Source of the DNA: Georgenia_A wangjunii
GTDB lineage: Bacteria > Actinomycetota > Actinomycetes > Actinomycetales > Actinomycetaceae
DNA: 64,000 nucleotides
Strand: one strand, 5' to 3'
Assembly: GCF_036421915.1 (NCBI RefSeq)
Contig: NZ_JAZGOM010000006.1
Shown here piece after piece: positions 39,869 to 48,475 of this stretch; the first letter of the stretch is position 1, and each line of letters begins with the position of its first letter. The notes under the pieces are model-generated. The model was given only the letters and a program-made list of their open reading frames with translations, was not told the origin of the DNA and did no database searches. A program made the translations under genes and the position numbers.

Positions 39869-40843
39869 CTAGAGCGTCAGCTCGACCGAGCGCAGGCGCT
39901 CGGTCGCGCCCGGCGAGGCGTGGGCGACGATGAGCTCGTCGGCGTGCGCCGAGGCGGCGAACTCCTCGAGGTAGCGGTGGACCTCGTCCCGCGTCCCGAC
40001 CGCCGAGTACTGCATCATCGAGGCGATCTTGCGCCCGTGGGACGTGAGGAGGAACGCGTCGATCTCGGCGTCGCTGTAGTCCGGGGTGCCCGGGCCGCGA
40101 GCGATCATGCCCCGCACGCGGGAGCGGCGCATCGTCATGAACTGCTCGGTCGCGGACGCGGAGTCGTCCGCCGCGACGACGTTGACGCCGGCGATGACGT
40201 ACGGCTCGGAGAGCTGGTCCGAGGGCGTGAACTCCCGCCGGTACGTCGCGACGGCGTCGTGGAGGGCGTCCGGGGCGAAGTGCGAGGCGAAGGCGTACGG
40301 CAGGCCGAGCGCGGCCGCGAGCTGGGCCCCGAAGAGCGAGGAGCCGAGGATGTACAGCGGCACGTTGGTCCTCGCGCCGGGGATGGCCTGGATGCCCGGG
40401 ATGCGCGACTCCCCGCGCAGGTACCCCTGGAGCTCGACGACGTCCTGCGGGAACGTCTCCGCGGACATGGGGTCGCGGCGCAGGGCGCGCATCGTGGCCT
40501 GGTCGCTGCCGGGCGCGCGGCCGAGGCCGAGGTCGATGCGTCCCGGGTGGAGGGTCTCGAGCGTGCCGAACTGCTCGGCGATGGTGAGCGGAGCGTGGTT
40601 GGGCAGCATGACGCCGCCGGCCCCGAGACGGATCGTCGACGTGTGCGCCGCGACGTGGGCGATGAGGACGCTCGTCGCCGACGACGCGATCGTGGGCATG
40701 TTGTGGTGCTCGGCGTACCAGACCCGCCGGTAGCCCCGCTCCTCCGCGAGCCGCGCCAGGTCGACGCTCGCCGCGAAGCTGTCGCGCGCGGTCTCCCCGG
40801 GGCCGATGGGGGCGAGGTCGAGGATCGAGAGGGGGATGTCCAT
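39869..40843 (-). CDS. LLM-class flavin-dependent oxidoreductase (luciferase-like, MsnO8-type)
   Basis: This 324-residue protein matches the alkanal-monooxygenase-like group: PLSILDLAPIGPGETARDSF at the start, YRRVWYAEHHNMPTIASSATSVLIAHVAAHT, the flavin-contact run LGAGGVMLPNHAPLTIAEQFGTLETLHPGRIDLGLGRAPG, and GSSLFGAQLAAALGLPYAFASHFAP. It is only distantly related to the LLM protein at 37919. Function in the cell is unknown. A Shine-Dalgarno AGGAAG lies upstream of the ATG. Confidence 0.9.
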   Translation of the reverse strand: MDIPLSILDLAPIGPGETARDSFAASVDLARLAEERGYRRVWYAEHHNMPTIASSATSVLIAHVAAHTSTIRLGAGGVMLPNHAPLTIAEQFGTLETLHPGRIDLGLGRAPGSDQATMRALRRDPMSAETFPQDVVELQGYLRGESRIPGIQAIPGARTNVPLYILGSSLFGAQLAAALGLPYAFASHFAPDALHDAVATYRREFTPSDQLSEPYVIAGVNVVAADDSASATEQFMTMRRSRVRGMIARGPGTPDYSDAEIDAFLLTSHGRKIASMMQYSAVGTRDEVHRYLEEFAASAHADELIVAHASPGATERLRSVELTL

Positions 40844-40991
40844 GGCGGCGGGCCTGCTTCCTGGCGTGGGTGGTCCTTGAGGGCAACGCCCGCACCGCGC
40901 CGTGTCATCCCGCCGTGAGATCCCTCACCCGGGCATGCCGGGGGTCCGGCTCACGTGCCCGCTGCGTCCGGCGCGCCCCGGCGGAGATACG

Positions 40992-41032
40992 CCGACGGCG
41001 GCCGACCCCGGTCGGGGGCCGGCCGCCGTCGG
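40992..41032 (-). terminator. Terminator after the Bax-inhibitor-1 gene
   Basis: CCGACGGCGGCCG and its complement form a 13-base stem with a C/G-rich loop that can pair further. It lies 26 bases after the stop at 41058 on the minus strand. Confidence 0.7.
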
Positions 41033-41057
41033 GGCGGTGAGGTGCGAGGGCTGCAGG

Positions 41058-41939
41058 TCAGTTGCCGCGCAGGATCGCGATGAGACGCAGGAACTCGATG
41101 TAGAGCCAGACGAGGGTGACGACGAGGCCGAAGGCGGCGGCCCACGCCATCTTCGCCGGGACGCCCTGGTCGACGCCGCGCTTGATCGCGTCGAAGTCCA
41201 TGATGAGGCAGATCGCGGCGAGGCCGACGGCGAAGATGCCGATGAAGACCCCGAGCGGGATCCCCATGATCTCGACGCTCGAGCGCAGGCCCCACGCGGC
41301 GTCGCTCGAGCCGAACATCATGATGCCGAGGTTGACGAGCGAGAACAGCGCGTAGCCGACGAGCGCGATGAGGACGAAGCGCGTGAGCTTCGGCGTGACG
41401 CGCACGGCGCCGCTGCGGAAGAGGACGAGCGTGGCGAGGAACGTCGCGCCGGTCGCGAGGACGGCCTGGAGGACGATGCCGGGGTACATCAGCTCGAAGA
41501 CCCCGGAGATGCCGCCGAGGAAGAGCCCCTCTGCGGCGGCGTACGCCATGATGAGCGCCGGGCTCGGCTCGCGCCGGAACGCGTTGACGAGGCCGAGCAC
41601 GAGGCCGACCACGAGGCCGCCGATCGTGACGACCATGCTGCCGCCGAGCACGAACCAGTTGAACGCGCCCGCGGCGACGACGAGGGCGAGCAGGCCACCC
41701 GTCTTCATGATGACGTCGTCGTAGGTCATGCGCCCGATCTGGGCGGGGCCGGCCGCGGGCTGCGCGTAGGCGTGCTCGAGGTCCTGCACCTGCGTGCCGT
41801 TGACCGTCGGCGGGTACATGGTGCCCGTCGCGCCCTGGGCACCGTAGCCGGGGTAGGCCGGGTAGCCGTTCGGGGTGCGCGCCTGCGACCCGCGCTTCTT
41901 GCCGAAGTACGGACTGTTCTCAAAGACGGGGTTGCTCAC
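41058..41939 (-). CDS. Bax inhibitor-1 / YccA family membrane protein
   Basis: This 293-residue protein has a soluble N-terminus of about 75 residues and then seven membrane segments (for example TGGLLALVVAAGAFNWFVLGG and VLATGATFLATLVLFRSG). Bacterial members form calcium-leak channels or modulate FtsH. The run MSNPVFENSPYFG at the start is shared by many actinobacterial members. The conserved di-aspartate pair thought to gate the channel may lie in MDFDAIKRGVDQG near the C-terminus. The start is a GTG at 41939 with AGGAGG 7 bases upstream. Confidence 0.9.
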   Translation of the reverse strand: MSNPVFENSPYFGKKRGSQARTPNGYPAYPGYGAQGATGTMYPPTVNGTQVQDLEHAYAQPAAGPAQIGRMTYDDVIMKTGGLLALVVAAGAFNWFVLGGSMVVTIGGLVVGLVLGLVNAFRREPSPALIMAYAAAEGLFLGGISGVFELMYPGIVLQAVLATGATFLATLVLFRSGAVRVTPKLTRFVLIALVGYALFSLVNLGIMMFGSSDAAWGLRSSVEIMGIPLGVFIGIFAVGLAAICLIMDFDAIKRGVDQGVPAKMAWAAAFGLVVTLVWLYIEFLRLIAILRGN

Positions 41940-42238
41940 TCACTGCCTCCTGGTCGCGGCGCCTGCTCCTTCGCGGAGCGGACCGGTGTTGCTAGTCGGG
42001 CCCATCGTACGGGTCTGTCAGTAGAACGCGTGTGCCTCTCGGGCTGTTCCCGCGCCGTTCTGGCGCAGCGTTCCCCCCGGCCGGGCTCCGCCCGACGCCT
42101 CAGCCTTGAGGATGAGGCCCTCACCCGGCCGGCGGAGCACGGCCGACCCCGGTTTCATCCCTCCAGCGAGCCGCGGCGCGCGGCGCGGGGCCTAGCGTAG
42201 GAAGGGATGAGACCCACGTCCGAAAGAGGCATCCGCCC

Positions 42239-43189
42239 ATGATCGAAGCGCACGAGCTGACCAAGCGGTACGGCGACAAGACCGCCGTCGACCACATCTC
42301 CTTCACCGTCTCCCCCGGGACGGTCACGGGCTTCCTCGGCCCGAACGGTGCGGGCAAGTCGACGACGATGCGCATGATCGTCGGCCTCGACCGCCCGACC
42401 TCGGGGCAAGTCACCGTCAACGGCAAGCCCTACGCCCAGCACAGCAGCCCGCTGAGCGAGGTCGGCGTCCTCCTCGACGCGAAGGCCGTCCACACGAGCC
42501 GCAGCGCGTACAACCACCTCCGGGCGATGGCCGCGACGCACGGCATCCCCACGAAGCGGGTCCACGAGGTCATCGAGATGACCGGCCTGCAGTCGGTGGC
42601 GAAGAAGCGCGTCGGCGGGTTCTCGCTCGGCATGGGCCAGCGCCTCGGCATCGCCGCCGCCATGCTCGGCGACCCGCGCACCCTCATCCTCGACGAACCC
42701 GTCAACGGGCTCGACCCCGAGGGCGTCAAGTGGGTCCGCACGATGGTGCGCTACCTCGCGGACGAGGGCCGGACGGTCTTCCTCTCCTCCCACCTCATGA
42801 GCGAGATGGCCCAGACGGCGGACCAGCTCCTCGTCATCGGGCGGGGGCGGATCATCACCGCCGGGCCGGTCCAGGAGGTCATCGACGCGACGCAGGGCAC
42901 GACCGTCCGGGTCCGTTCCCCGCGCGTGAGCGAGCTCGCCGAGCTCATCCGGCGCAGCGGCGTGAGCGTGAGCTCGGCCGAGCCGGGCCTCGTCGAGGTC
43001 CGCGGCCGCAGCGCCGAGGAGATCGGCGACCTCGCCGCAGCCGCCGGCATCGCGCTCCACGAGCTCACCCCCGTACGCGCCTCGCTCGAGGACGCCTACC
43101 TCACCCTCACCCAGGGCGAGGTCGAGTACCGCTCCGAGGACGGCTCCCACGCCGCCACCACCACGACGCCGGAAGGGGCCCACCGATGA
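42239..43189 (+). CDS. ABC transporter ATP-binding protein (ABC-2 exporter)
   Basis: This 316-residue ATPase energises the ABC-2 permease encoded next. Walker A GPNGAGKS, signature FSLGMGQRLGIAAAMLG and Walker B TLILDEPVNGLDP are all intact, with the switch His in VFLSSHLMSE. The C-terminal ~90 residues form the variable domain of drug/lipid exporters. It is the first gene of a four-gene unit, with ATGA overlap to the permease and coupling onwards to the kinase and regulator. TAGCGT at 42193-42198 may be the -10 element. Substrate is not known. Confidence 0.94.
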   Translation: MIEAHELTKRYGDKTAVDHISFTVSPGTVTGFLGPNGAGKSTTMRMIVGLDRPTSGQVTVNGKPYAQHSSPLSEVGVLLDAKAVHTSRSAYNHLRAMAATHGIPTKRVHEVIEMTGLQSVAKKRVGGFSLGMGQRLGIAAAMLGDPRTLILDEPVNGLDPEGVKWVRTMVRYLADEGRTVFLSSHLMSEMAQTADQLLVIGRGRIITAGPVQEVIDATQGTTVRVRSPRVSELAELIRRSGVSVSSAEPGLVEVRGRSAEEIGDLAAAAGIALHELTPVRASLEDAYLTLTQGEVEYRSEDGSHAATTTTPEGAHR

Positions 43190-44043
43190 GCGCCACCACC
43201 ACCTCACGCCGCCCCGAGCGCAGCAGCAGCGCCGTCGCGGTCTCGCCCGTGTCCTTCCCGCGCGTCGTGCGCGCGGAGTGGATCAAGCTGTGGTCGCTCC
43301 GCTCGACCTACTGGGTCATCGGCGCGACGCTCCTGGCCATGGTGCTCATGGCGCTCCTCATGTCGTTCGGCGCGAGCCAGGCCGCCCAGAACCCCGAGTT
43401 CGGCGCGGGACCGGACGGGACGATGGTGCTCGGGCTGAGCTACTCGATGGCCCAGCTCGTCGTCGCCGTCCTCGGCGTCCTCGTCATCTCCGGGGAGTAC
43501 TCCACCGGCATGATCCGGTCGAGCTTCGCGGCCGTCCCGGGTCGCGTGAGCGTCCTCGCCGCGAAGGCCCTCGTCATCGCCGTCGTCTCGTTCGTGCTCG
43601 GTGTCGTCGGGGTGGGCCTGTCCTACCTCGTGAGCATCCCGCTGCTCGCGGACGCCGGTGGCGCGGCGGACCTCGGCGACCCGGACACCCAGCGCATGTT
43701 CTGGGGCACGGGTCTCTACCTCATGGCCGTCGCGCTCCTCGCCCTCGGCGTCGGTGCGCTCCTGCGCCACTCGGCCGGTGCGATCGCCACCGTCCTCGGC
43801 GTGCTCCTCGTCCTGCCGACGGTCGCTCAGATCGCCGCGGCTCAGCTCGACTGGGTGGCCGACCTCTACCCCTACCTCCCCTCGACCGCCGGTGAGCGGA
43901 TCGTCGCGTTCGACCTGGGCGCCATGGCGATGGGGATGCCGGACAACCTCCTCGAGCCGTGGGCCGGCTTCGGTGTGCTCATGGCCTACGTCGCCGTCGT
44001 CCTCGTGGCGGCCACGGTCTTCCTGCGCCGGAGGGACGCCTGA
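43186..44043 (+). CDS. ABC-2 type permease
   Basis: This 285-residue membrane protein has six hydrophobic segments: FPRVVRAEWIKLWSLRSTYWVIGATLLAMV opens the transmembrane core, and the block ISGEYSTGMIRSSFAAVPGRVSVLAAKALVIAVVSF is the classic ABC-2 signature. The ATG at 43186 overlaps the ATPase stop. Its own stop (44041-44043) overlaps the presumed CTG start of the histidine kinase. With no periplasmic domain it is likely to export a small peptide or lipid, as in self-resistance modules. Confidence 0.92.
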   Translation: MSATTTSRRPERSSSAVAVSPVSFPRVVRAEWIKLWSLRSTYWVIGATLLAMVLMALLMSFGASQAAQNPEFGAGPDGTMVLGLSYSMAQLVVAVLGVLVISGEYSTGMIRSSFAAVPGRVSVLAAKALVIAVVSFVLGVVGVGLSYLVSIPLLADAGGAADLGDPDTQRMFWGTGLYLMAVALLALGVGALLRHSAGAIATVLGVLLVLPTVAQIAAAQLDWVADLYPYLPSTAGERIVAFDLGAMAMGMPDNLLEPWAGFGVLMAYVAVVLVAATVFLRRRDA

Positions 44044-45515
44044 GCACGCAGGAGCACCCGACGCCGGGAGGCGGGCCCACGAGCGCCCGCCTCCCGGCGC
44101 CGCCGCGCGTCGGCCTCCCCGCGCCGGCGCGCGCCACGCCGGTGGCTCCGCGGCTCGACGCGCCCCGTCACGACGCCGACGCCCCCGGCGCCGAGGACCC
44201 GCCATCGGCGGCACCGGTGCCGCCGACGGAGCCGTTCACCGAGCTGAGCGCGCGTCGCCTCGGTCCCCTGCGCCGGTTCCTCCACCACCACCCCGCGGTC
44301 CTCGACTGGGTCATCGTCCTGTGGTTCGCCGGGCCGAGCACCGGCGTGCTCCTGTGGGACCCGTCCGGGCTGAGCAGCGGCGAGCGCGTCACCGCCGCGG
44401 TCCTCATCGTCATCGCCTCGGCGGTGCTGCTGCGGCGCAGGCACGCGCCCGTGCTCGTCCTCGGCGGGATCGTCACCCTCCTGGCGGCCTCGCTCGCCGC
44501 CACCGGGGACACGTCGGGGCTCGAGATCGCCTCTGTCTTCGCGCTGTACGCCGTCGCGGCCTACCGCCGCCCGACGACGGCGTGGCTCGGTCTGCTCGCC
44601 CTCAACGTCGCGCACGCCCTGTCCTTCTACGTCTGGTACGACCCCGTCGAGTCGATCATCGTCAGCGGCGGCGGCAACGGTGACGTGACGGTCACCGAGC
44701 TGACGACCATGCAGGCGTTCTGGATCTCGACGGCGACCGAGCTCGTGCTCTCGCTCTTCGTCCTCGCGATCGGCACGAGCGCCCGCAACAGGCGCCACCA
44801 CGTCGCCTCCCTCGTCGAGCGCACGAGCCAGCTCGCGCTCGAGCGGGACCAGCGCGAGCAGATCGCGCTCACCGCCGAGCGCAACCGCATCGCCCGGGAG
44901 ATGCACGACGTCGTCGCGCACAGCCTCTCCGTCATGGTCGCCCTCTCCGACGGGGCCGCCGCCGCGCTCGCGCGCAACCCGGACACGGCCCGGCACGCCC
45001 TCGAGGAGCTCTCCGCCACCGGCCGCTCCGCGCTGACGGACACCCGACGGGTGCTCGGCGTGCTGCGTGAGGACCACGCCCCGCCCGCCCTCGGTCCCGA
45101 CGGCAAGGTCGCGCTCAGCCCGCAGCCGGCCGCGCCCGACCTCGCCGACCTCGTCGCGCGCTTCCAGGCGGCCGGCCTGCCCGTCCAGCTCACCGAGTCC
45201 GGCCCACCGCTGCCCGCCGACGCCGGGCTCCAGCTCGCCGTCTACCGCATCGTCCAGGAGGCGCTGACGAACGTCCTGCGTCATGCCCCAGGCTCCCCCC
45301 GCATCGAGGCCACCCTCGTGCGGGGCGACGGTCAGGTGGACATCGAGGTGTACAACGAGGCGGGCGCGTCCGCGCACGGCTCCCCCGGCGGGCGCGGCGT
45401 CATCGGCATGCGCGAGCGGGCCGCCGTGTACGACGGGCACGTCGAGGCCGGGCCGGCCCGCGCCGGATGGCGGGTGCGCGCCGTGCTGCGCTGGAACGAG
45501 GAGGATGAGGCATGA
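44040..45515 (+). CDS. Sensor histidine kinase (NarL/DesK-type, HisKA_3)
   Basis: This sensor has a Pro/Ala-rich cytoplasmic N-terminus, about five membrane helices (from HPAVLDWVIVLWFAGPSTGVLLWD onwards), a coiled linker and the phospho-acceptor His in RNRIAREMHDVVAHSL. The HATPase follows (VYRIVQEALTNVLRHAPGS and GGRGVIGMRERAAVYDG). The start is uncertain. A CTG at 44040 overlaps the permease stop and has GGAGG 5 bases upstream; GTG codons at 44142 and 44217 are alternatives. With the CTG start it is 491 residues. It is coupled to the regulator at 45512. Confidence 0.88.
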   Translation: MSTQEHPTPGGGPTSARLPAPPRVGLPAPARATPVAPRLDAPRHDADAPGAEDPPSAAPVPPTEPFTELSARRLGPLRRFLHHHPAVLDWVIVLWFAGPSTGVLLWDPSGLSSGERVTAAVLIVIASAVLLRRRHAPVLVLGGIVTLLAASLAATGDTSGLEIASVFALYAVAAYRRPTTAWLGLLALNVAHALSFYVWYDPVESIIVSGGGNGDVTVTELTTMQAFWISTATELVLSLFVLAIGTSARNRRHHVASLVERTSQLALERDQREQIALTAERNRIAREMHDVVAHSLSVMVALSDGAAAALARNPDTARHALEELSATGRSALTDTRRVLGVLREDHAPPALGPDGKVALSPQPAAPDLADLVARFQAAGLPVQLTESGPPLPADAGLQLAVYRIVQEALTNVLRHAPGSPRIEATLVRGDGQVDIEVYNEAGASAHGSPGGRGVIGMRERAAVYDGHVEAGPARAGWRVRAVLRWNEEDEA

Positions 45516-46186
45516 GCATCTCGGTCCTGCTGGTCGACGACCAGGCGCTGCTGCGCATGGGGTTCCGCCTCGTGCTCGACGCGGAGGACGACATCGACGT
45601 CGTCGGTGAGGCCGCCGACGGTGCCGCCGCCGTCCAGATGGTCGGCGCGCTGCGCCCCGACGTCGTCCTCATGGACGTGCGGATGCCGCGCGTCAACGGC
45701 ATCGCGGCGACCGAGCAGATCGTCTCCGCCCACCCCGCCTGCCGCGTGCTCATCCTCACGACGTTCGACCTCGACGAGTACGCCTTCGCCGGCCTGCGCG
45801 CCGGCGCGAGCGGTTTCCTGCTCAAGGACACCCGCCCCGCCGAGCTCGTCGAGGCGATCCGGACCGTCGCGAGCGGGGACGCCGTCGTCTCCCCCCGCGT
45901 GACGAAGCGGATGCTCGACCTCTTCGGGGCGCACCTGCCCAGCGCCGTCCGCACCGGCGCGGCCGACGGCGCGGACCCGCGCCTGTCCGCACTGACGGCG
46001 CGGGAGCGCGAGGTGCTCGAGCTCGTGGCCGAGGGGCTGTCGAACGCCGAGATCGCCGACCGCCTCTGCGTCTCCGAGGCCACCGTCAAGACCCACGTCG
46101 GCAAGGTCCTCGCCAAGCTCGGCCTGCGCGACCGCGTCCAGGCGGTCGTCCTCGCCTACGAGACAGGTCTCGTCAGGCCGGGGTGA
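45512..46186 (+). CDS. LuxR/NarL-type response regulator
   Basis: This 224-residue regulator pairs with the kinase upstream. The receiver domain has the acidic pocket VDDQ at 9-10 and phospho-acceptor Asp55 in VVLMDVRMP, with the switch Thr and Lys in ILTTFDLDEY and LLKDTRPA. A C-terminal helix-turn-helix (about 155-215) carries LTAREREVLELVAEGLSNAEIADRLCVSEATVKTHVGKVLAKL. The ATG at 45512 overlaps the kinase stop (ATGA). It is likely to control the adjacent ABC exporter. Confidence 0.95.
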   Translation: MSISVLLVDDQALLRMGFRLVLDAEDDIDVVGEAADGAAAVQMVGALRPDVVLMDVRMPRVNGIAATEQIVSAHPACRVLILTTFDLDEYAFAGLRAGASGFLLKDTRPAELVEAIRTVASGDAVVSPRVTKRMLDLFGAHLPSAVRTGAADGADPRLSALTAREREVLELVAEGLSNAEIADRLCVSEATVKTHVGKVLAKLGLRDRVQAVVLAYETGLVRPG

Positions 46187-46276
46187 CGTCGCTCCGCGCC
46201 GACGCCACCCGGACCGGGCCACCCACCTCGGTCCCACAGGTCACATCCGCCCCCGACGCCGACCCGAAGGAGCCTC

Positions 46277-46834
46277 GTGGAACCCCCCCACCCCTCGCCG
46301 CCGACGCCGTCTGCGGACCAGGACCGGGTCCGCGAGCCGCGGCCCGACGACGGTGCCCTCCGCCCGCCCCGCTACCGCGTCGCCCCGGCGGCTCGCACCT
46401 ACTGGTTGCTGTCGCGCTCGCTCTGGCTCGTCGTCGCGCTGACGGGGACGGTCGTCCCGGCGCTGCTGTGGGACGCCGGCCGCCCGTGGCTGCTCGCCGC
46501 GGCCGGTGCGGCCACGGTGCTGCTCGCGCCCGCCGTCGTCGTCGCGCCGTGGCTGCGGTACCGCACCCACCGCTGGGAGGCGACCCCGACGGCGGTGTAC
46601 TCCCGCACCGGCTGGCTCGGCCGGCAGTGGCGGATCGCGCCGCTCTCGCGGGTGCAGACCGTCGAGGCCAAGCGCAACGTCCTGCACCGACTGCTCGGTC
46701 TCGCGGCCGTCTCGGTGACGACCGGCTCCGCGCAGGGCGCCGTCGTCATCCAGGGCCTGGACGCCGAGATGGCCGAGGAGCTCGTCAGCCGGTTGACCGA
46801 CGCCGTCGCCGCGACCCGCGGGGACGCCACGTGA
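46277..46834 (+). CDS. PH-domain membrane protein (YdbS-like bPH2)
   Basis: This 185-residue protein has two membrane helices (about 45-85) followed by one bacterial PH domain (RWEATPTAVYSRTGWLGRQWRIAPLSRVQTVEAKRNVLHRLLGLAAVSVTTGSAQGAVVIQGLD). It is the smaller partner of a two-gene bPH2 set like ydbS/ydbT. The GTG at 46277 has AAGGAG about 6 bases upstream, and the stop overlaps the next gene start. Family function is unknown; Bacillus members affect resistance to some bacteriocins. Confidence 0.88.
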   Translation: MEPPHPSPPTPSADQDRVREPRPDDGALRPPRYRVAPAARTYWLLSRSLWLVVALTGTVVPALLWDAGRPWLLAAAGAATVLLAPAVVVAPWLRYRTHRWEATPTAVYSRTGWLGRQWRIAPLSRVQTVEAKRNVLHRLLGLAAVSVTTGSAQGAVVIQGLDAEMAEELVSRLTDAVAATRGDAT

Positions 46835-48363
46835 CGACGCCGCAGTCCGAGGACCCCCACGAGGTCGGCGCCGAGGAGGTCCCGTGGCAGCGCCTGGACC
46901 CGCGCGTCGTCGTCGCGTCGCTGCTCCGCATGCTCGTGAGGCTCGTTCCCGCGGCCGCCGGGTGGTGGTTCTTCAACACGGACAACGACGCCGCCCGCTA
47001 CACCGTCATCGTCCTCGCCGTCCTTGCCGTGCTCAATCCCGCGAACCAGGCGCTCAACTACATCAAGGTGCGCTTCCGGCTCACCGGCGGGGAGCTGCAG
47101 CACACGACGGGCCTGCTCGTCCGCAGGAGCAACCGCATCCCCCTGCACCGGGTCCGAACGGTCGACATCACCGCGCCCCTGAGCAACCGCCTCCTCGGCC
47201 TCGTCATCCTGCGCGTGGGGACCGGTGGCAACTCCTTCACCGGGGAGGGCACGCTCACGCTCAACGGGCTGCGACGCACCGACGCCCTGCACCTGCGCGC
47301 GGAGCTCCTGCGGCGCAGCGGCCCCGAGGTCGCCACGAGCCTCGACCCCCGGGTCGCCGAGCCCGCGGGCGAGGAGATCCAGACGCTGCGCTGGCGGTGG
47401 GTCGTCTTCCACATGGTCGGCGCGTGGCTCATCGCCGGGCCGATGACCGTCATCGGGACGCTGTACGGCGTCGTCTCCCTCGTCGGCCGGGAGGAGTGGG
47501 TCGGTGAGCAGGTCATGGGGATCCTCGACCGGGTGCCGTGGGGTGCGTGGGCCGTGACGTCCCTCGGGCTCGTCGTCGTCCTCGGCGCCGCGTCCGGCGC
47601 GGTCGTCTTCGCGGAGGCGTGGTGGGGCTACCGGCTCGTGCGCGAGCCGAGCGGGCGCTTCCTCGCCACGCGCGGGCTGCTCACCACCCGTTCCTTCACC
47701 GCTGACCACGACCGCCTGCGCGGTGTGACCCTGAGCCGCCCCCTCCTGACGCGGCTGCTCGGCGGCGCCCGGCTCGCACCCGTCATGACCGGGGTGAGCC
47801 TGGCCCAGATGATGACCGAGAGCTCGTCCATGCTCCCGGCGACCACCCGCGACGTCGCCCTCCGTGTGGCGACGGCACTCCTCGGTCGCCCCGTCCTCGA
47901 CGACGACGGCACCCCCGCCGCCGGCCCGTTCGTCGCCCACCCGCGGGCTGCTCGCCGTCGTGCCGTCGCCCACTACCTCATCGCCACGGCGCTCCTCGCC
48001 GCCGCGCTCGGGGCGGGGGCTGCCACGGGGTGGTGGAGCGGGTGGCTGCTGCTCCTGCCGGCCGCGCTGGTACCGGTCAGCGTGGTCGCGGGGCACGGCT
48101 ACTACCGCGCCCTCGGGCACCGGCTCGACGACGACTACCTCTACCTGCGCCGCGGCTTCTTCAGCCACCGCACCGACGTGCTCCAGGCCCGAGGGATCAA
48201 CGGCGCCCACGTGAGCCAGAGCCCGGTCCAACGGATGCTCGGGCTGGCCTCGCTCACGGTGACGACCGCCGCGGGCGAGCAGGGGTACACCGGCGTCGAC
48301 CTCGCCCTGGCGGACGCCGCCGCACTGGCCGCCACGCTCACGGACGAGGTCGCGCTCGTCTGA
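46831..48363 (+). CDS. PH-domain membrane protein (YdbT-like, tandem bPH2)
   Basis: This 510-residue protein has three membrane-anchored bPH2 modules. The first is near residues 65-160 (RFRLTGGELQHTTGLLVRRSNRIPLHRVRTVDITAPLSNRLLG). The second is near 255-345 (RLVREPSGRFLATRGLLTTRSFTADHDRLRGVTLSRPLL). The third is near 430-510 (DDDYLYLRRGFFSHRTDVLQARGINGAHVSQSPVQRMLGLASLTVTT). Membrane helices precede each. The three-module layout matches YdbT. The GTG start overlaps the YdbS-like stop (GTGA). The pair probably forms one complex. Confidence 0.88.
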   Translation: MTTPQSEDPHEVGAEEVPWQRLDPRVVVASLLRMLVRLVPAAAGWWFFNTDNDAARYTVIVLAVLAVLNPANQALNYIKVRFRLTGGELQHTTGLLVRRSNRIPLHRVRTVDITAPLSNRLLGLVILRVGTGGNSFTGEGTLTLNGLRRTDALHLRAELLRRSGPEVATSLDPRVAEPAGEEIQTLRWRWVVFHMVGAWLIAGPMTVIGTLYGVVSLVGREEWVGEQVMGILDRVPWGAWAVTSLGLVVVLGAASGAVVFAEAWWGYRLVREPSGRFLATRGLLTTRSFTADHDRLRGVTLSRPLLTRLLGGARLAPVMTGVSLAQMMTESSSMLPATTRDVALRVATALLGRPVLDDDGTPAAGPFVAHPRAARRRAVAHYLIATALLAAALGAGAATGWWSGWLLLLPAALVPVSVVAGHGYYRALGHRLDDDYLYLRRGFFSHRTDVLQARGINGAHVSQSPVQRMLGLASLTVTTAAGEQGYTGVDLALADAAALAATLTDEVALV

Positions 48364-48376
48364 CCGCCGACGAGGC

Positions 48377-48409
48377 AGGGCAGGGCGCCGCTCAGCGACG
48401 CCCCGCCCT
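48377..48409. terminator. Bidirectional hairpin between bPH2 and ndh genes
   Basis: AGGGC-A-GGGCG pairs with CGCCC-C-GCCCT (ten pairs and one mismatch) around an 11-base loop. The two genes are convergent, and it lies 13 bases after the bPH2 stop. Confidence 0.6.
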
Positions 48410-48475
48410 CAGCGCTCCCCTGTGCTCAGTGCTCTGCGGAGCTCAGCGCTCCCCGGTGCTCAGTGCTGCCCGGAG
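48408..48475. repeat. 34-base tandem repeat at the ndh 3' end
   Basis: Two near-identical 34-base units with CTCAGCGCTCCCC and GTGCTCAGTGCT run from the intergenic region into the last codons of ndh. The second unit supplies the ndh stop codon, so unit gain or loss would alter the protein end. Confidence 0.6.

Noticed and set aside
37739..40918. A 1059-codon open frame on the plus strand
   Set aside because: It is antisense to four convincing genes (FKBP, two LLM enzymes and the esterase) and has no recognisable domain.
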